A stretch of 64,000 nt of DNA, taken from positions 1-64,000 of the forward strand of contig JAFZIY010000008.1 in NCBI GenBank assembly GCA_017554105.1. The letters run 5' to 3'. Below, one piece after another: positions 36,069 to 44,794 of the stretch. Position numbers and translations under genes: made by a program. Within the stretch, counting starts at the first letter, position 1. Every line of letters begins with the position of its first letter. The notes below the pieces were generated by a model that saw only the letters and a program-made list of their open reading frames with translations, did not search any database and was not told the origin of the DNA. The stretch is from Prevotella sp. (lineage in GTDB: Bacteria; Bacteroidota; Bacteroidia; Bacteroidales; Bacteroidaceae).

Positions 36069-37229
36069 CTAAAACTTAATTGTATTAGTCTTCTCCTCTT
36101 TATTCTCCTTATGCTCTTTATGCTCCTCCTTCGCCTTCGTGAGGATACTGTTTCTTGAGTTCTTGCTTACGTAGTCAATGATTTTCTGGTTGAACATTTC
36201 CTGCTGGTCCAGCATGAACTGTACTTCAACGGGTAGGGTGAAGATGTTGTGCCTCACCTCTTCGCTCAATCCGTCCATACCGAATATCCTGGTGGCGTCC
36301 TTCTCGGTCGTGATAATCAGTTTCGGCTCAGGCAATTCAGAGAACTTCTCGTTCAGTCGTCTGATGTCCTTTGCCGTAAACTGATGGTGGTCGCCGAAGG
36401 TCATAGGATGTATGTTCTCGGTATATGGCTTGAGGTCGTAAATCATCTGCTTTGGCGAAGCAATTCCTGTCAGCAGAAGCACGTTATGCTGTTTCGTCAG
36501 TTCCTCCAGTCTCATCTCATCTCCACAATAAAGTGGTATGAGGTTGCCATATTTCAGCATTGTGAAATACAACTTCTGGTAAGGTCTGAGGTTCATTGCC
36601 TTGATAAGCACACGAAACTCCATTGGCTTCATGTCTGCAGGACATTTGGTCACGATGACGATGTCGGCTCTGCTCTTGCCCTCTTTCGGTTCTCTTAGCC
36701 TTCCTGCGGGCAACAGTTTGTCGTAAATTATAAGTCTATGGTAATCGACGAGCAGGATGTTTATTCCTGGTTTGACATATCGATGCTGAAAGGCGTCGTC
36801 AAGCAAAACCACCTCTGTGTCTTTTGCTATATTGTTATCGGTCAGCATGTCGATACCGTGACACCTGTTCTTGTCAACCGCTACATATATGTCAGGGAAC
36901 TTCTTCTTCATCTGCAACGGCTCGTCGCCTATCTCACCTATGGTGGAGTCCTTACTTGCCAGAATAAATCCCTTGCTCTTGCGCTTATACCCACGACTGA
37001 GCACGGCAACCTTCACCTTATCCTTGAGCAGCTTCACGAGATACTCCACGTGTGGAGTCTTCCCCGAGCCGCCCACGGTAATGTTACCTACGGAGATGAC
37101 AGGCACGTCGAAACTGCGACTCTTCAGCATCCCTATGTCAAAGAGCTGATTCCTGAGTCGCACCGCGCCGCCATAGACCCAGCTACACGGCAGCAGCCAT
37201 TCGTTAATCTTTATAAAGTCGCCTTCCAT
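36069..37229 (-). CDS. lpxK: Tetraacyldisaccharide 4'-kinase
   Basis: Adds the 4'-phosphate of lipid A at the inner membrane. 386 residues. The N-terminal hydrophobic patch (LLPCSWVYGGAVRLRNQLFDIG) is followed by Walker A VGNITVGGSGKTP near residue 50 and by VLSRGYKRKSKGF; LDDAFQHRYVKPGINILLVDYHR is the second conserved block. The last 20 residues are an unusual Lys/Glu/His tail (KEEHKEHKENKEEK). It lies 18 nt after sppA. With kdsA/kdsD at 46-47.8 kb, this marks LPS or lipid A synthesis. Confidence 0.95.
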   Translation of the reverse strand: MEGDFIKINEWLLPCSWVYGGAVRLRNQLFDIGMLKSRSFDVPVISVGNITVGGSGKTPHVEYLVKLLKDKVKVAVLSRGYKRKSKGFILASKDSTIGEIGDEPLQMKKKFPDIYVAVDKNRCHGIDMLTDNNIAKDTEVVLLDDAFQHRYVKPGINILLVDYHRLIIYDKLLPAGRLREPKEGKSRADIVIVTKCPADMKPMEFRVLIKAMNLRPYQKLYFTMLKYGNLIPLYCGDEMRLEELTKQHNVLLLTGIASPKQMIYDLKPYTENIHPMTFGDHHQFTAKDIRRLNEKFSELPEPKLIITTEKDATRIFGMDGLSEEVRHNIFTLPVEVQFMLDQQEMFNQKIIDYVSKNSRNSILTKAKEEHKEHKENKEEKTNTIKF

Positions 37230-37247
37230 CTCTTATGCGCTTTGTTA

Positions 37248-39020
37248 TCATTCCACTTTCAGGTAGAACGGCATTCTTGCCTGGATAGCGTTCTGCTTGT
37301 CCATAGTGCGAAGCAGCAGGAACGGCTCGTAGTATTCACCCAGCACGAGGCGAGCCTGTGCCTCGATGTAGTTGTTGTCGTTAAACTGTTTGAGCAGTTG
37401 TGTCTCCCAGCCCTCAGGCTCTGGATATGCCACGCTGTGATACTCCTTGAGTTTAGCCAGTTCTGCGGCCTTCTTTATCGCTTCGTCGAGACCTCCGAGG
37501 GCGTCAACGAGTTTTATCTTCAGGGCGTCTTGTCCGAGCCATACGTGACCCTGGGCAATCTTCTCCACTTCCTCAACCGACATCTTACGGCCCTCTGCCA
37601 CGCGTGAGCGGAACAGGTTGTAGCCTCTTTCGATATACTTGTTAAGGTATGACATCTCCTCTTCTGTGATAGGACGTGAGATGGTACCGAATGTAGAGAA
37701 CTTATTTGTCTTAACCTCCTCGAACTTCACGCCCAGTTTCTCGGTCAGCAACTGACTTGCGTCGGGGAACATACCGAAGATACCGATAGAGCCTGTGAGT
37801 GTTGTCGGCTCAGCATAGATGTAGTTACCGATACAGCTGATGTAATAACCTCCCGATGCAGCCATACCTCCCATTGAAACAACCACAGGTTTCTTTGCCT
37901 TGAGTTGCTTCATTGAGTGCCATATCTGCTCTGAAGCGTAAGCTGAACCTCCTCCGGTATTGATACGGAGCACCACAGCCTTGATGTCATCATCGTTCAT
38001 CAGTTTCTCCAGGTCTTTGCAAACCTTCTGTGCGTCGATGGTGTGACCCTGGCTTAGTATACTTCCAGCAGCACCGTCAACGACATCGCCGTAAGCATAG
38101 TAAACGGCAATTGCCTCACCATTGTCTCTGCTACCTTTCACGTTGGCCATGCTGCTAAGGCTCAGCTTGTTGATATTATCGTCCTTGCCTATCTTCAGCA
38201 TTTCCTTCACCACGTCCTTCACCTCTTCGGTATAGACTAGTTTGTCAACCATCTTACACTTAACGAAGTTCTCTGGTTCTCCAAATGTGATGAGACTGTC
38301 GGCATATTGGTTGAGCTGTTCAACGCTGATCTTCCTGCTTTCCGACACATCCTTCAGGATGTTATCCCAGATACCGTTCACGTAAGCTGTTATCTGCTCG
38401 CGGTTAGGTTCACTCATCTTGTCGGCGGTGAACATTTCCGGTGCGCTCTTGTATGCACCCACCTTTGCCAACTGTACCTTTACTCCGAACTTTGCCAGGA
38501 AGTCCTTGAAGAGCATCTGCTGTGATGCCAGACCGTGCCAGTCAATCATTCCCTGTGGGTTCATGAGCAACTTGTCGGCAACAGAGGCGAGGTAGTATGT
38601 TCCTTGGGTGTATGAGTCTCCGTATGCCACAATCCACTTTCCGCTCTTCTTGAAGTCAACAAGAGCCTTGCGGATAGCCTGAAGTGAGGCGTATGAGTCA
38701 GCCGAGAAGGAACCGGCCTCAATATAAATACCTTTTATCTTGTCGTTTTCCTTCGCTTTCTTTATGCCGTTCAATACTTCGTCGAGTCCTTTTGTTGATG
38801 AGGTCTCACCCATGAACTGTGTAAGCACGTCGTTCTCTGCACGTTCCTCAAGTGAACCGGAGAGTGACAGAACCATCACTGAATTGTCTGAAACAGGTGC
38901 TGTAGAATTGCCCGAGGCAATCATTCCTACGATACTCATCATTCCGAATGCGACGATGATAATTGTGAAAATCAGAAGGCCAACAATAGTGGCGGCGGTG
39001 TATTTAAGAAAGTCTTTCAT
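37248..39020 (-). CDS. sppA: Signal peptide peptidase SppA, 67K type
   Basis: Membrane-bound serine protease that degrades cleaved signal peptides. 590 residues. One N-terminal membrane helix (about 8-35) precedes two tandem S49 domains. The catalytic Lys lies in the first half near [22 protein letters not shown], and the nucleophilic Ser in the second half in [13 protein letters not shown]. Length equals the two-domain E. coli form. First gene of sppA - lpxK. Confidence 0.95.
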   Translation of the reverse strand: MKDFLKYTAATIVGLLIFTIIIVAFGMMSIVGMIASGNSTAPVSDNSVMVLSLSGSLEERAENDVLTQFMGETSSTKGLDEVLNGIKKAKENDKIKGIYIEAGSFSADSYASLQAIRKALVDFKKSGKWIVAYGDSYTQGTYYLASVADKLLMNPQGMIDWHGLASQQMLFKDFLAKFGVKVQLAKVGAYKSAPEMFTADKMSEPNREQITAYVNGIWDNILKDVSESRKISVEQLNQYADSLITFGEPENFVKCKMVDKLVYTEEVKDVVKEMLKIGKDDNINKLSLSSMANVKGSRDNGEAIAVYYAYGDVVDGAAGSILSQGHTIDAQKVCKDLEKLMNDDDIKAVVLRINTGGGSAYASEQIWHSMKQLKAKKPVVVSMGGMAASGGYYISCIGNYIYAEPTTLTGSIGIFGMFPDASQLLTEKLGVKFEEVKTNKFSTFGTISRPITEEEMSYLNKYIERGYNLFRSRVAEGRKMSVEEVEKIAQGHVWLGQDALKIKLVDALGGLDEAIKKAAELAKLKEYHSVAYPEPEGWETQLLKQFNDNNYIEAQARLVLGEYYEPFLLLRTMDKQNAIQARMPFYLKVE

Positions 39021-39056
39021 GATTAAGAACTAATAAAAATTTTGGTTTATAATCTG

Positions 39057-39087
39057 CAAAAGTATGGATATTTTTTATAATAAGCAA
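39057..39087 (-). promoter_or_regulatory. Promoter of sppA - lpxK
   Basis: Minus-strand TTGC (39084-39087), 19-nt spacer, TACTTTTG (39057-39064), about 37 nt before the ATG at 39020. Confidence 0.82.
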
Positions 39088-39103
39088 ATTTTAAGGTCAT
39101 TTA

Positions 39104-39136
39104 TTGCGATTATGTAACTTATTTTGGGTACTTTTG
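39104..39136 (+). promoter_or_regulatory. Promoter of the 39144 gene, almost no leader
   Basis: TTGC (39104-39107), 21-nt spacer, TACTTTTG (39129-39136). The ATG at 39144 is only 7 nt after the last G, so the mRNA should have a very short leader or none. Confidence 0.65.
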
Positions 39137-39143
39137 CATCATT

Positions 39144-39911
39144 ATGAAAAGAGCGATAGTAATAGGGGCATCGTCGGGTATCGGCAGGGAAGTGGCGCGC
39201 CTGCTGCTTGCCGACGGTTGGAATCTTGGTATTGCAGCTCGTCGCACAGAGTTGCTCGAGGAGTTGCGAAGCGAGTGTCCCGAGCGCGTGACGGTTGCTT
39301 CTATTGATGTAACCGACGACGATGCGCCCAAGAAGTTGTTGAGTCTTGTAAACGAGATAGGTGGAGTAGGGCTGTTCTTCTATGCTTCCGGAATAGGTAA
39401 GCAGAACATGCCGCTCGACGAAGAGGTAGAGATGCAGACGGTGGAAACCAATGTCGTGGGCTTCACGAGGATGATAGACACCATGTTTAACTACATGTCG
39501 GAACATCAGGGAGGTCACATTGCGGTAATCTCTTCGATTGCTGGGACTAAGGGACTCGGTGCCGCCCCGTCGTATAGTGCCACCAAGTCGTTCCAGGCAA
39601 AGTATATCGAGGCACTTCAGCAACTCGCGAATATGCGTAACCTGAATATCCGCTTCACCGACATTCAGCCAGGATTCGTAGATACCGCCTTACTCGGCGA
39701 TGGTAACAAATATCCTCTCCTGATGCGCAAGGAGGATGTGGCAAGGCAGATATACAATGCCATCAGCAAGCAAAAGGGTAGACGCATCATAGACTGGCGC
39801 TATCGTCTGCTCACCTTCTTCTGGCGACTCATACCACGATGGGTGTGGGTAAGGCTTAAGGTAAGACCCACCTCCATCTCCTCCCCAAGGGAGGAGGATT
39901 TGAACACCTAA
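39144..39911 (+). CDS. Short-chain dehydrogenase/reductase
   Basis: 255 residues, NAD(P)-binding Rossmann fold. The cofactor loop is GASSGIGREVA (about 8-18) with Arg-Arg after strand 2 (GIAARRTELL), which suggests NADPH. Catalytic residues are Ser in VISSIAG, and Tyr/Lys in PSYSATKSF (YxxxK). Substrate unknown. The C-terminus past about residue 240 (RPTSISSPREEDLNT) is encoded by a C/G-rich dispersed repeat at 39868-39903, so the original end of the protein may have been replaced. Confidence 0.88.
   Translation: MKRAIVIGASSGIGREVARLLLADGWNLGIAARRTELLEELRSECPERVTVASIDVTDDDAPKKLLSLVNEIGGVGLFFYASGIGKQNMPLDEEVEMQTVETNVVGFTRMIDTMFNYMSEHQGGHIAVISSIAGTKGLGAAPSYSATKSFQAKYIEALQQLANMRNLNIRFTDIQPGFVDTALLGDGNKYPLLMRKEDVARQIYNAISKQKGRRIIDWRYRLLTFFWRLIPRWVWVRLKVRPTSISSPREEDLNT
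39868..39903. repeat. C/G-rich palindromic repeat at the end of the SDR gene
   Basis: Contains CTCCTCCCCAAGGGAGGAG, part of the dispersed C/G-rich family. It overlaps the last codons of the SDR gene. Confidence 0.65.
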
Positions 39912-39944
39912 AAGACTAAGATTACAAATTTCACGAATTCTGCT

Positions 39945-40000
39945 TAACTCATAACTCCTAATTCCTAACTCCTAATTCCTAACTCCTAACTCCTAACTTA
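39945..40000. repeat. Eight 7-bp tandem repeats (TAACTCC/TAATTCC)
   Basis: Exact 7-bp period: TAACTCA, TAACTCC, TAATTCC, TAACTCC, TAATTCC, TAACTCC, TAACTCC, TAACTTA. It is followed at once by a C/G-rich palindrome at 40002-40036 (CCTCCCTTCGGGAGGGG). The same heptamer, reversed (GAGTTAG), recurs at 48817-48850. Confidence 0.85.
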
Positions 40001-40001
40001 A

Positions 40002-40036
40002 CCCTCCTCCCTTCGGGAGGGGTTGGGGGTAGGTAT
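40002..40036. repeat. C/G-rich palindrome, possible radA terminator
   Basis: CCCTCCTCCCTTCGGGAGGG forms a hairpin with a TTCG loop right beside the radA stop codon at 40037. Confidence 0.65.
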
Positions 40037-41470
40037 TTATCCAAACAGCAGGCGGAGTGCCTCTTCGACCTTGCGGACAGGGTGGAGACGTATGTTGTAG
40101 TTATGATGTGCCATTCCCTGCATGTTGTATTTGGGGAAGATGATGTCGGTGAATCCCAGTTTCTCCGCCTCTGCGATACGTTGCTCGATACGGCTTATGG
40201 GACGCACCTCACCACTAAGTCCCACCTCGCCAGCCATACACCATCCACCTTCTATAGGAGTATCGACATTGGAGGAGAGCACGGCGGCAATCACGGAGAG
40301 GTCCATAGCAAGGTCGGTAACGCGCAATCCTCCCGCGATGTTGAGGAACACGTCCTTCTGGGCGAGTTTGAATCCCACTCTTTTCTCTAGAACTGCCAAC
40401 AGCATGTTGAGTCTTCGCTGGTCGAAGCCCGTTGCCGTGCGTTGTGGAGTGCCGTATGCTGCCGTTGACACGAGAGCCTGAGTCTCCACGAGGAACGGTC
40501 TGACACCCTCTATTGCCGAACTTATGGCTATTCCCGATAGTCCTTCATGATCTTGTGTGAGAAGCAGTTCCGACGGGTTGTTCACCTGTCGCAGTCCGTT
40601 CTTGCGCATCTCATAGATACCGAGTTCAGAAGTGCTTCCGAAGCGGTTCTTCATTGAGCGCAGGATGCGGTACATATAATGCTGATCGCCCTCGAATTGT
40701 ATCACGGTATCCACGATATGCTCCAGTATCTTCGGTCCTGCCAGCGTTCCCTCCTTATTGATATGACCGATAAGAATCACGGGAACGCCACTTGCCTTTG
40801 CAAAGCGCAATAGGGCAGCCGCACACTCACGAACCTGTGTGATACTTCCAGGTGAGGAATCCACGTCCTCTGTCGAGATGGTCTGTATTGAGTCGATTAT
40901 CACTATCTCCGGCTGCACCTCCTTTATATGGTTGAAGATAGCCTCAAGCGATGTCTCGGTAAGTATCAGTAGGTTGTCGATGCCTTGTACCGACCTCTGT
41001 GCGGTATCGTCCGACCCGTCATCCTCAACGTCCAGCAGTCGCTCAGCCCTCATCTTCAGTTGCTGGGCGCTTTCCTCTCCGCTCACGTACAGCACTTTCT
41101 TGTCCGTGAGGTTGAGTATCGTCTGCAAGGTAAGCGTGCTCTTTCCTATGCCCGGCTCACCACCGAGCAGCACTATGCTTCCCTGTACCAGTCCGCCGCC
41201 AAGCACCCTGTTCAGTTCCTCGTCGTGCATGTCTATCCTCGGGACGTCCTTTGATGATATCTCATGCAGCCGCATCGGCTTGTTCTTCTCTCCGTTCCGT
41301 GCGTTCCTGACGTTCGAGGCGGCCGACCGGGCAGCCATCTGACCGGTGTCGTTGCTTATCCTTATCTCCTTGAATGTGTTCCATTGTCCGCAGGAAGGGC
41401 ATTTGCCAATCCATTTCGCCGATTCCTGTCCGCAATTGGAGCATACGTATGCTATCTTGTCTTTTGCCAT
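40037..41470 (-). CDS. radA: DNA repair protein RadA
   Basis: RecA-like ATPase that promotes branch migration in recombination. 477 residues. The N-terminal zinc ribbon has CSNCGQ ... CPSCGQ (residues about 10-27). Walker A is GGEPGIGKSTL, the RadA-specific KNRFG motif appears in MKNRFGSTSELGIYEM, and the C-terminal Lon-like domain shows QTALVSTAAYGTPQR, GLRVTDLAMDL and EVGLSGEVRPIS. Monocistronic, with a consensus promoter divergent from the 41658 gene. Confidence 0.97.
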   Translation of the reverse strand: MAKDKIAYVCSNCGQESAKWIGKCPSCGQWNTFKEIRISNDTGQMAARSAASNVRNARNGEKNKPMRLHEISSKDVPRIDMHDEELNRVLGGGLVQGSIVLLGGEPGIGKSTLTLQTILNLTDKKVLYVSGEESAQQLKMRAERLLDVEDDGSDDTAQRSVQGIDNLLILTETSLEAIFNHIKEVQPEIVIIDSIQTISTEDVDSSPGSITQVRECAAALLRFAKASGVPVILIGHINKEGTLAGPKILEHIVDTVIQFEGDQHYMYRILRSMKNRFGSTSELGIYEMRKNGLRQVNNPSELLLTQDHEGLSGIAISSAIEGVRPFLVETQALVSTAAYGTPQRTATGFDQRRLNMLLAVLEKRVGFKLAQKDVFLNIAGGLRVTDLAMDLSVIAAVLSSNVDTPIEGGWCMAGEVGLSGEVRPISRIEQRIAEAEKLGFTDIIFPKYNMQGMAHHNYNIRLHPVRKVEEALRLLFG

Positions 41471-41510
41471 TATGTTTTTCTTCTCGTTGTCAATAAAAAT
41501 AAATTCGCAA

Positions 41511-41541
41511 CAAAATTACTAATATTTTTTCTTGTTACAAA
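41511..41541 (-). promoter_or_regulatory. Promoter of radA
   Basis: Minus-strand TTTG (41538-41541), 19-nt spacer, TAATTTTG (41511-41518): a full consensus match. Confidence 0.85.
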
Positions 41542-41550
41542 ATAATTCGT

Positions 41551-41558
41551 TACTTTTG
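41551..41558 (+). promoter_or_regulatory. TACTTTTG box for the 41658 gene
   Basis: A good -7 box with no clear TTTG at the right distance. It gives a leader of about 95 nt that contains AGCGG/CGCT-type pairing and CGGGGCCTGCCC followed by six T just before the ATG, possibly an attenuator hairpin. Confidence 0.45.
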
Positions 41559-41657
41559 CAGCATCAAAAGCGGCTAATATCGCTATTATATAATGAGCGA
41601 AGGGTGACTCCAGATTTTGAAAGGAATACGGGGCCTGCCCTTTTTTGAATTATAACG

Positions 41658-42569
41658 ATGAGAAAAGCATTTGTTATACTACTGTCAGCCATATTGCTGA
41701 CCGGTTGCGGTCAGAGTTACGAGGAGGCCCGTGAGCAGTCTGCCCGTGAGCAGGCATTGCTCAGGAAGAAGGACTCCCTGGCCCTGAAGATAGGTGTTTT
41801 GCCGACCATCGACTGCCTCCCGATGTTTATTATAAAGGAACGCGCGTGGATTGACACCACCAGGGCCGATGTAAGGTTCAAGGACATCGAGTCGCATATC
41901 GCAGCCGACGACGCCCTGAGGAAGGGTAAGTTGGAGGGTATGGTCACCGAACTCGTGAGGGCAGAGCGCCTGAAGCGACAGGGAGTGGACCTGACGTACG
42001 TTGCAGCCACGCCACTCTCCTGGCAGTTCATCACCAACAAGAAGGCGAGGATAAAAGACCTGAAGGGCCTTACCGACAAGATGATTGCAATGACGCGTTT
42101 CTCTGCCACCGCGATGCTGGCTGATATGGCAGTCGACAGTTCGAAGGTCAAGTCGGAATATGTCTTCCGCGTACAGGTCAACAATCCGCAGATAAGACTC
42201 AGCATGATTATCAACAACGAGATGGATGCCGTGCTCCTGCCCGAGCCACAGGCAACGGTGGCCCGTCTTGCCGGCAATCCCGTCATCATGGACTCAAGGA
42301 ACAAGGACATGCGGATGGGAGCGATAGCATTCTCCGACAAGGCGATGAACGACAACAGGAGGAAGGTGCAGATAGACGAGTTCATCAAGGCATACAACCG
42401 TGCATGCGACTCCATAAACCACTATGGTTTAACGGGTTATGTGTCAATAATAAATAAATACATGAAGGTTGACGAGCAGGCCATTAAGTCGTTGCCCAAG
42501 ATAAAGTTCGACCATGCAGGCCATCCGCGTGAGAAAGACATCGCGAGGGCAAACAGTTGGTTGAGATAA
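41658..42569 (+). CDS. Solute-binding lipoprotein (NMT1/ABC type)
   Basis: 303 residues. The lipoprotein signal MRKAFVILLSAILLTGC places Cys at residue 17. The mature protein has the periplasmic-binding fold of ABC-type uptake systems: IGVLPTIDCLPMFIIKERAWI (ligand pocket start), KGKLEGMVTELVRAERLK, and AVLLPEPQATVARLAG. This resembles the NMT1/SsuA-like group that binds sulfonates, nitrate or thiamine precursors. No permease or ATPase gene is next to it, so the ligand is open. The TPR protein gene follows 20 nt later. Confidence 0.82.
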   Translation: MRKAFVILLSAILLTGCGQSYEEAREQSAREQALLRKKDSLALKIGVLPTIDCLPMFIIKERAWIDTTRADVRFKDIESHIAADDALRKGKLEGMVTELVRAERLKRQGVDLTYVAATPLSWQFITNKKARIKDLKGLTDKMIAMTRFSATAMLADMAVDSSKVKSEYVFRVQVNNPQIRLSMIINNEMDAVLLPEPQATVARLAGNPVIMDSRNKDMRMGAIAFSDKAMNDNRRKVQIDEFIKAYNRACDSINHYGLTGYVSIINKYMKVDEQAIKSLPKIKFDHAGHPREKDIARANSWLR

Positions 42570-42589
42570 TCGTTTAGAACACTATTACT

Positions 42590-44794
42590 ATGGAAAATAT
42601 CGAGATGGAAGTCCTGTATCACTCATTGGAGGAAATCGCCAACGGACATGTCTATGTGGCTGTTTCCCTGATGCGTCAGTATGCCCTGAACCATAGTCTC
42701 GGACAGTGGCGTGACGAACTTGAGGGCATCACCGAGGACTATGAACTGATGATAGGCTACATGGAGAAAGGCATCGTCGACCCCGACCGTGAGAAGATAC
42801 ACCGGCGCATCAGCACGAGGCTCGACCGTTGCGTGCGCAACATTATCCTTCACAACATGATAAAGACGTCACCCTTCTATATCGAGGCAAACAGGAAGGG
42901 CGGTGAGGCGAAACTCGAGACCGAGGAACTCAGGGCAGTGCTCGAGGGCTTCGTGAGCGAGCAGGCCATGCTTGAACTCCTCGACGAGGAAGAGGGTAGG
43001 GCAAAGACCAGCGAGACCTATCTGCGTCACGTTAACGACATGTCTGTGTTCTTCCATCGTATAATAGTATCACCGCAATGGAGCGAGAGCATGGGCAGTC
43101 AGATGTCCGGACTCCTCACGTCGCCCACCATCGACACCTTCGACGCACAGGTGCTTATAAGTGCTATAACACTTGCCGCATTGAATCATGAGGACCGTCA
43201 GAAGATACTGGCCCTCATCAATATATATCGCAATGCCACCGACGAGAGCGTGAGGCAGAGAGCACTGGTAGGATGGGTGTTTGCCGCCGCCATGTGCGAC
43301 AAACCGAACGACGAGGTGAAGGCCCTGTGCGAGGACGACGATGTGGTGCGCGAGATTTCCGACATGCAGATGCAGGTCATGTTCTGCCTTAATGCAGAGA
43401 AAGACAACCAGTTGATACAGAAGGACATCATCCCCGAGTTGATGAAGAACCAGGGATTCAACATCACCAGGTTCGGTATCATCGAGGAGAAGGAGGACGA
43501 TCCAATGGAGGACATCCTCAACCCCAATGCCGCCGACGAGCGTGTCGAGAAACTGGAGAGCACCATGCAGCGCATGGAGAAGATGCGCAAGGAAGGGTCA
43601 GACATCTATTTCGGCGGTTTCTCACAGATGAAGCGCTTCACGTTCTTCAACGACATGTCCAACTGGTTCTGGCCGTTCTTCACCGAGCATCCCGCCATTC
43701 AGGACTCTCTGGAGAAGATAGGGAAGGGCGATTTCATAGACAACCTGCTCAACAGCGGTCCCTTCTGCGAGAGCGACAAGTATTCGTTCATCCTCTCCAT
43801 GAAGACCGTCTTCGACCAGTTGCCCGACAATATCCGCGAGATGATGAAGAGCGGGTACGAGATGGGACCCGTGATTCCTGATGCCGACCGCAACTCCAGC
43901 GCCTACATCCGTCGCATGTACCTGCAGGACCTCTATCGTTTCTTCCGTCTGAGCATCCATAAAGCATCCCTGAGTAATCCCTTTGCCGACGAGAAGGCCT
44001 ATCTCTTCGTCACGAGCAAGGCATTCTGGGGAACGCGTGTTGAGGACCGACTGGCCGAACTCGCCATGTTCATGCGCCGCCGTCAGCTTGCAAGTTGTTT
44101 CAAGGCCGTTGCCGAGAGATACCTCCGTTCACATAAGGACGCGAACGACAGCGACTACATCCATATCGCCTCCCTGTATTACTTTGAGTATATGAACAAT
44201 GCCTTTGCGGCTTATAAAATACTACAAGACGCATGGGACAGGGGAGCGTTGAGCGACGACCCCCCGGGACTGAAGTTGTTCGGACGTGTCTCTATGGTCT
44301 GGAAAGACTATGAAATGGCAAGCAGTTGCTATCAGCGGCTCCATGAACTGCATCCCGAGAACAACTACGCGCTCAACTATTGTGTCGCCCTGATGAAGAA
44401 GGCCAGTTATGGCGAGGCACTCGAGATGCTCTACAGGCTCGACTACGAGTCACCGTCGGCCAATACCACCCGCGCTTTGGCATGGGCACTGATGGGAAGC
44501 GGCAAGACAGCACAGGCAGAGGCACTTTACGAGAAACTCCTGCAGCAAGACCAGAAAGCCCCCGAGGACTACCTCAACGCGGCCTATTGCCACTGGTTTG
44601 GCGGTGACATACAGAATGCCGTGCGCCTGTTCCGTGAGTACAGGGCGACGTTAGGCAGCGACGAACTGCCCTCCAACTGGCTTACAAAGGAGTTTGAGAA
44701 AGACATACTGATGCTCGAGACCAACAACATGAAGCCCGTCGATATGATGCTGATGGCCGACATCGTGGAGAAGAACACTAAAGGAACGGACTGA
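42590..44794 (+). CDS. Large helical TPR-repeat protein
   Basis: 734 residues, almost entirely helical, without signal peptide or membrane helix, so probably cytoplasmic. Tetratricopeptide-like pairs are clearest in the last 200 residues (MASSCYQRLHELHPENNYALNYCVALMKKASYGEALEM is one region, with further pairs after it). The N-terminal half is a conserved Bacteroidales region of unknown role. A scaffold function is likely, but no partner can be named. Its last 17 bases overlap the 3' end of the convergent PLD gene. Confidence 0.78.
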   Translation: MENIEMEVLYHSLEEIANGHVYVAVSLMRQYALNHSLGQWRDELEGITEDYELMIGYMEKGIVDPDREKIHRRISTRLDRCVRNIILHNMIKTSPFYIEANRKGGEAKLETEELRAVLEGFVSEQAMLELLDEEEGRAKTSETYLRHVNDMSVFFHRIIVSPQWSESMGSQMSGLLTSPTIDTFDAQVLISAITLAALNHEDRQKILALINIYRNATDESVRQRALVGWVFAAAMCDKPNDEVKALCEDDDVVREISDMQMQVMFCLNAEKDNQLIQKDIIPELMKNQGFNITRFGIIEEKEDDPMEDILNPNAADERVEKLESTMQRMEKMRKEGSDIYFGGFSQMKRFTFFNDMSNWFWPFFTEHPAIQDSLEKIGKGDFIDNLLNSGPFCESDKYSFILSMKTVFDQLPDNIREMMKSGYEMGPVIPDADRNSSAYIRRMYLQDLYRFFRLSIHKASLSNPFADEKAYLFVTSKAFWGTRVEDRLAELAMFMRRRQLASCFKAVAERYLRSHKDANDSDYIHIASLYYFEYMNNAFAAYKILQDAWDRGALSDDPPGLKLFGRVSMVWKDYEMASSCYQRLHELHPENNYALNYCVALMKKASYGEALEMLYRLDYESPSANTTRALAWALMGSGKTAQAEALYEKLLQQDQKAPEDYLNAAYCHWFGGDIQNAVRLFREYRATLGSDELPSNWLTKEFEKDILMLETNNMKPVDMMLMADIVEKNTKGTD

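Noticed and set aside
36738-37607. A 289-codon open frame on the plus strand
   Set aside because: Antisense to lpxK and sppA, both clear genes.
41559-41657. TPP or fluoride riboswitch before the solute-binding protein
   Set aside because: The conserved bases of these classes are not present; only generic stems are seen.
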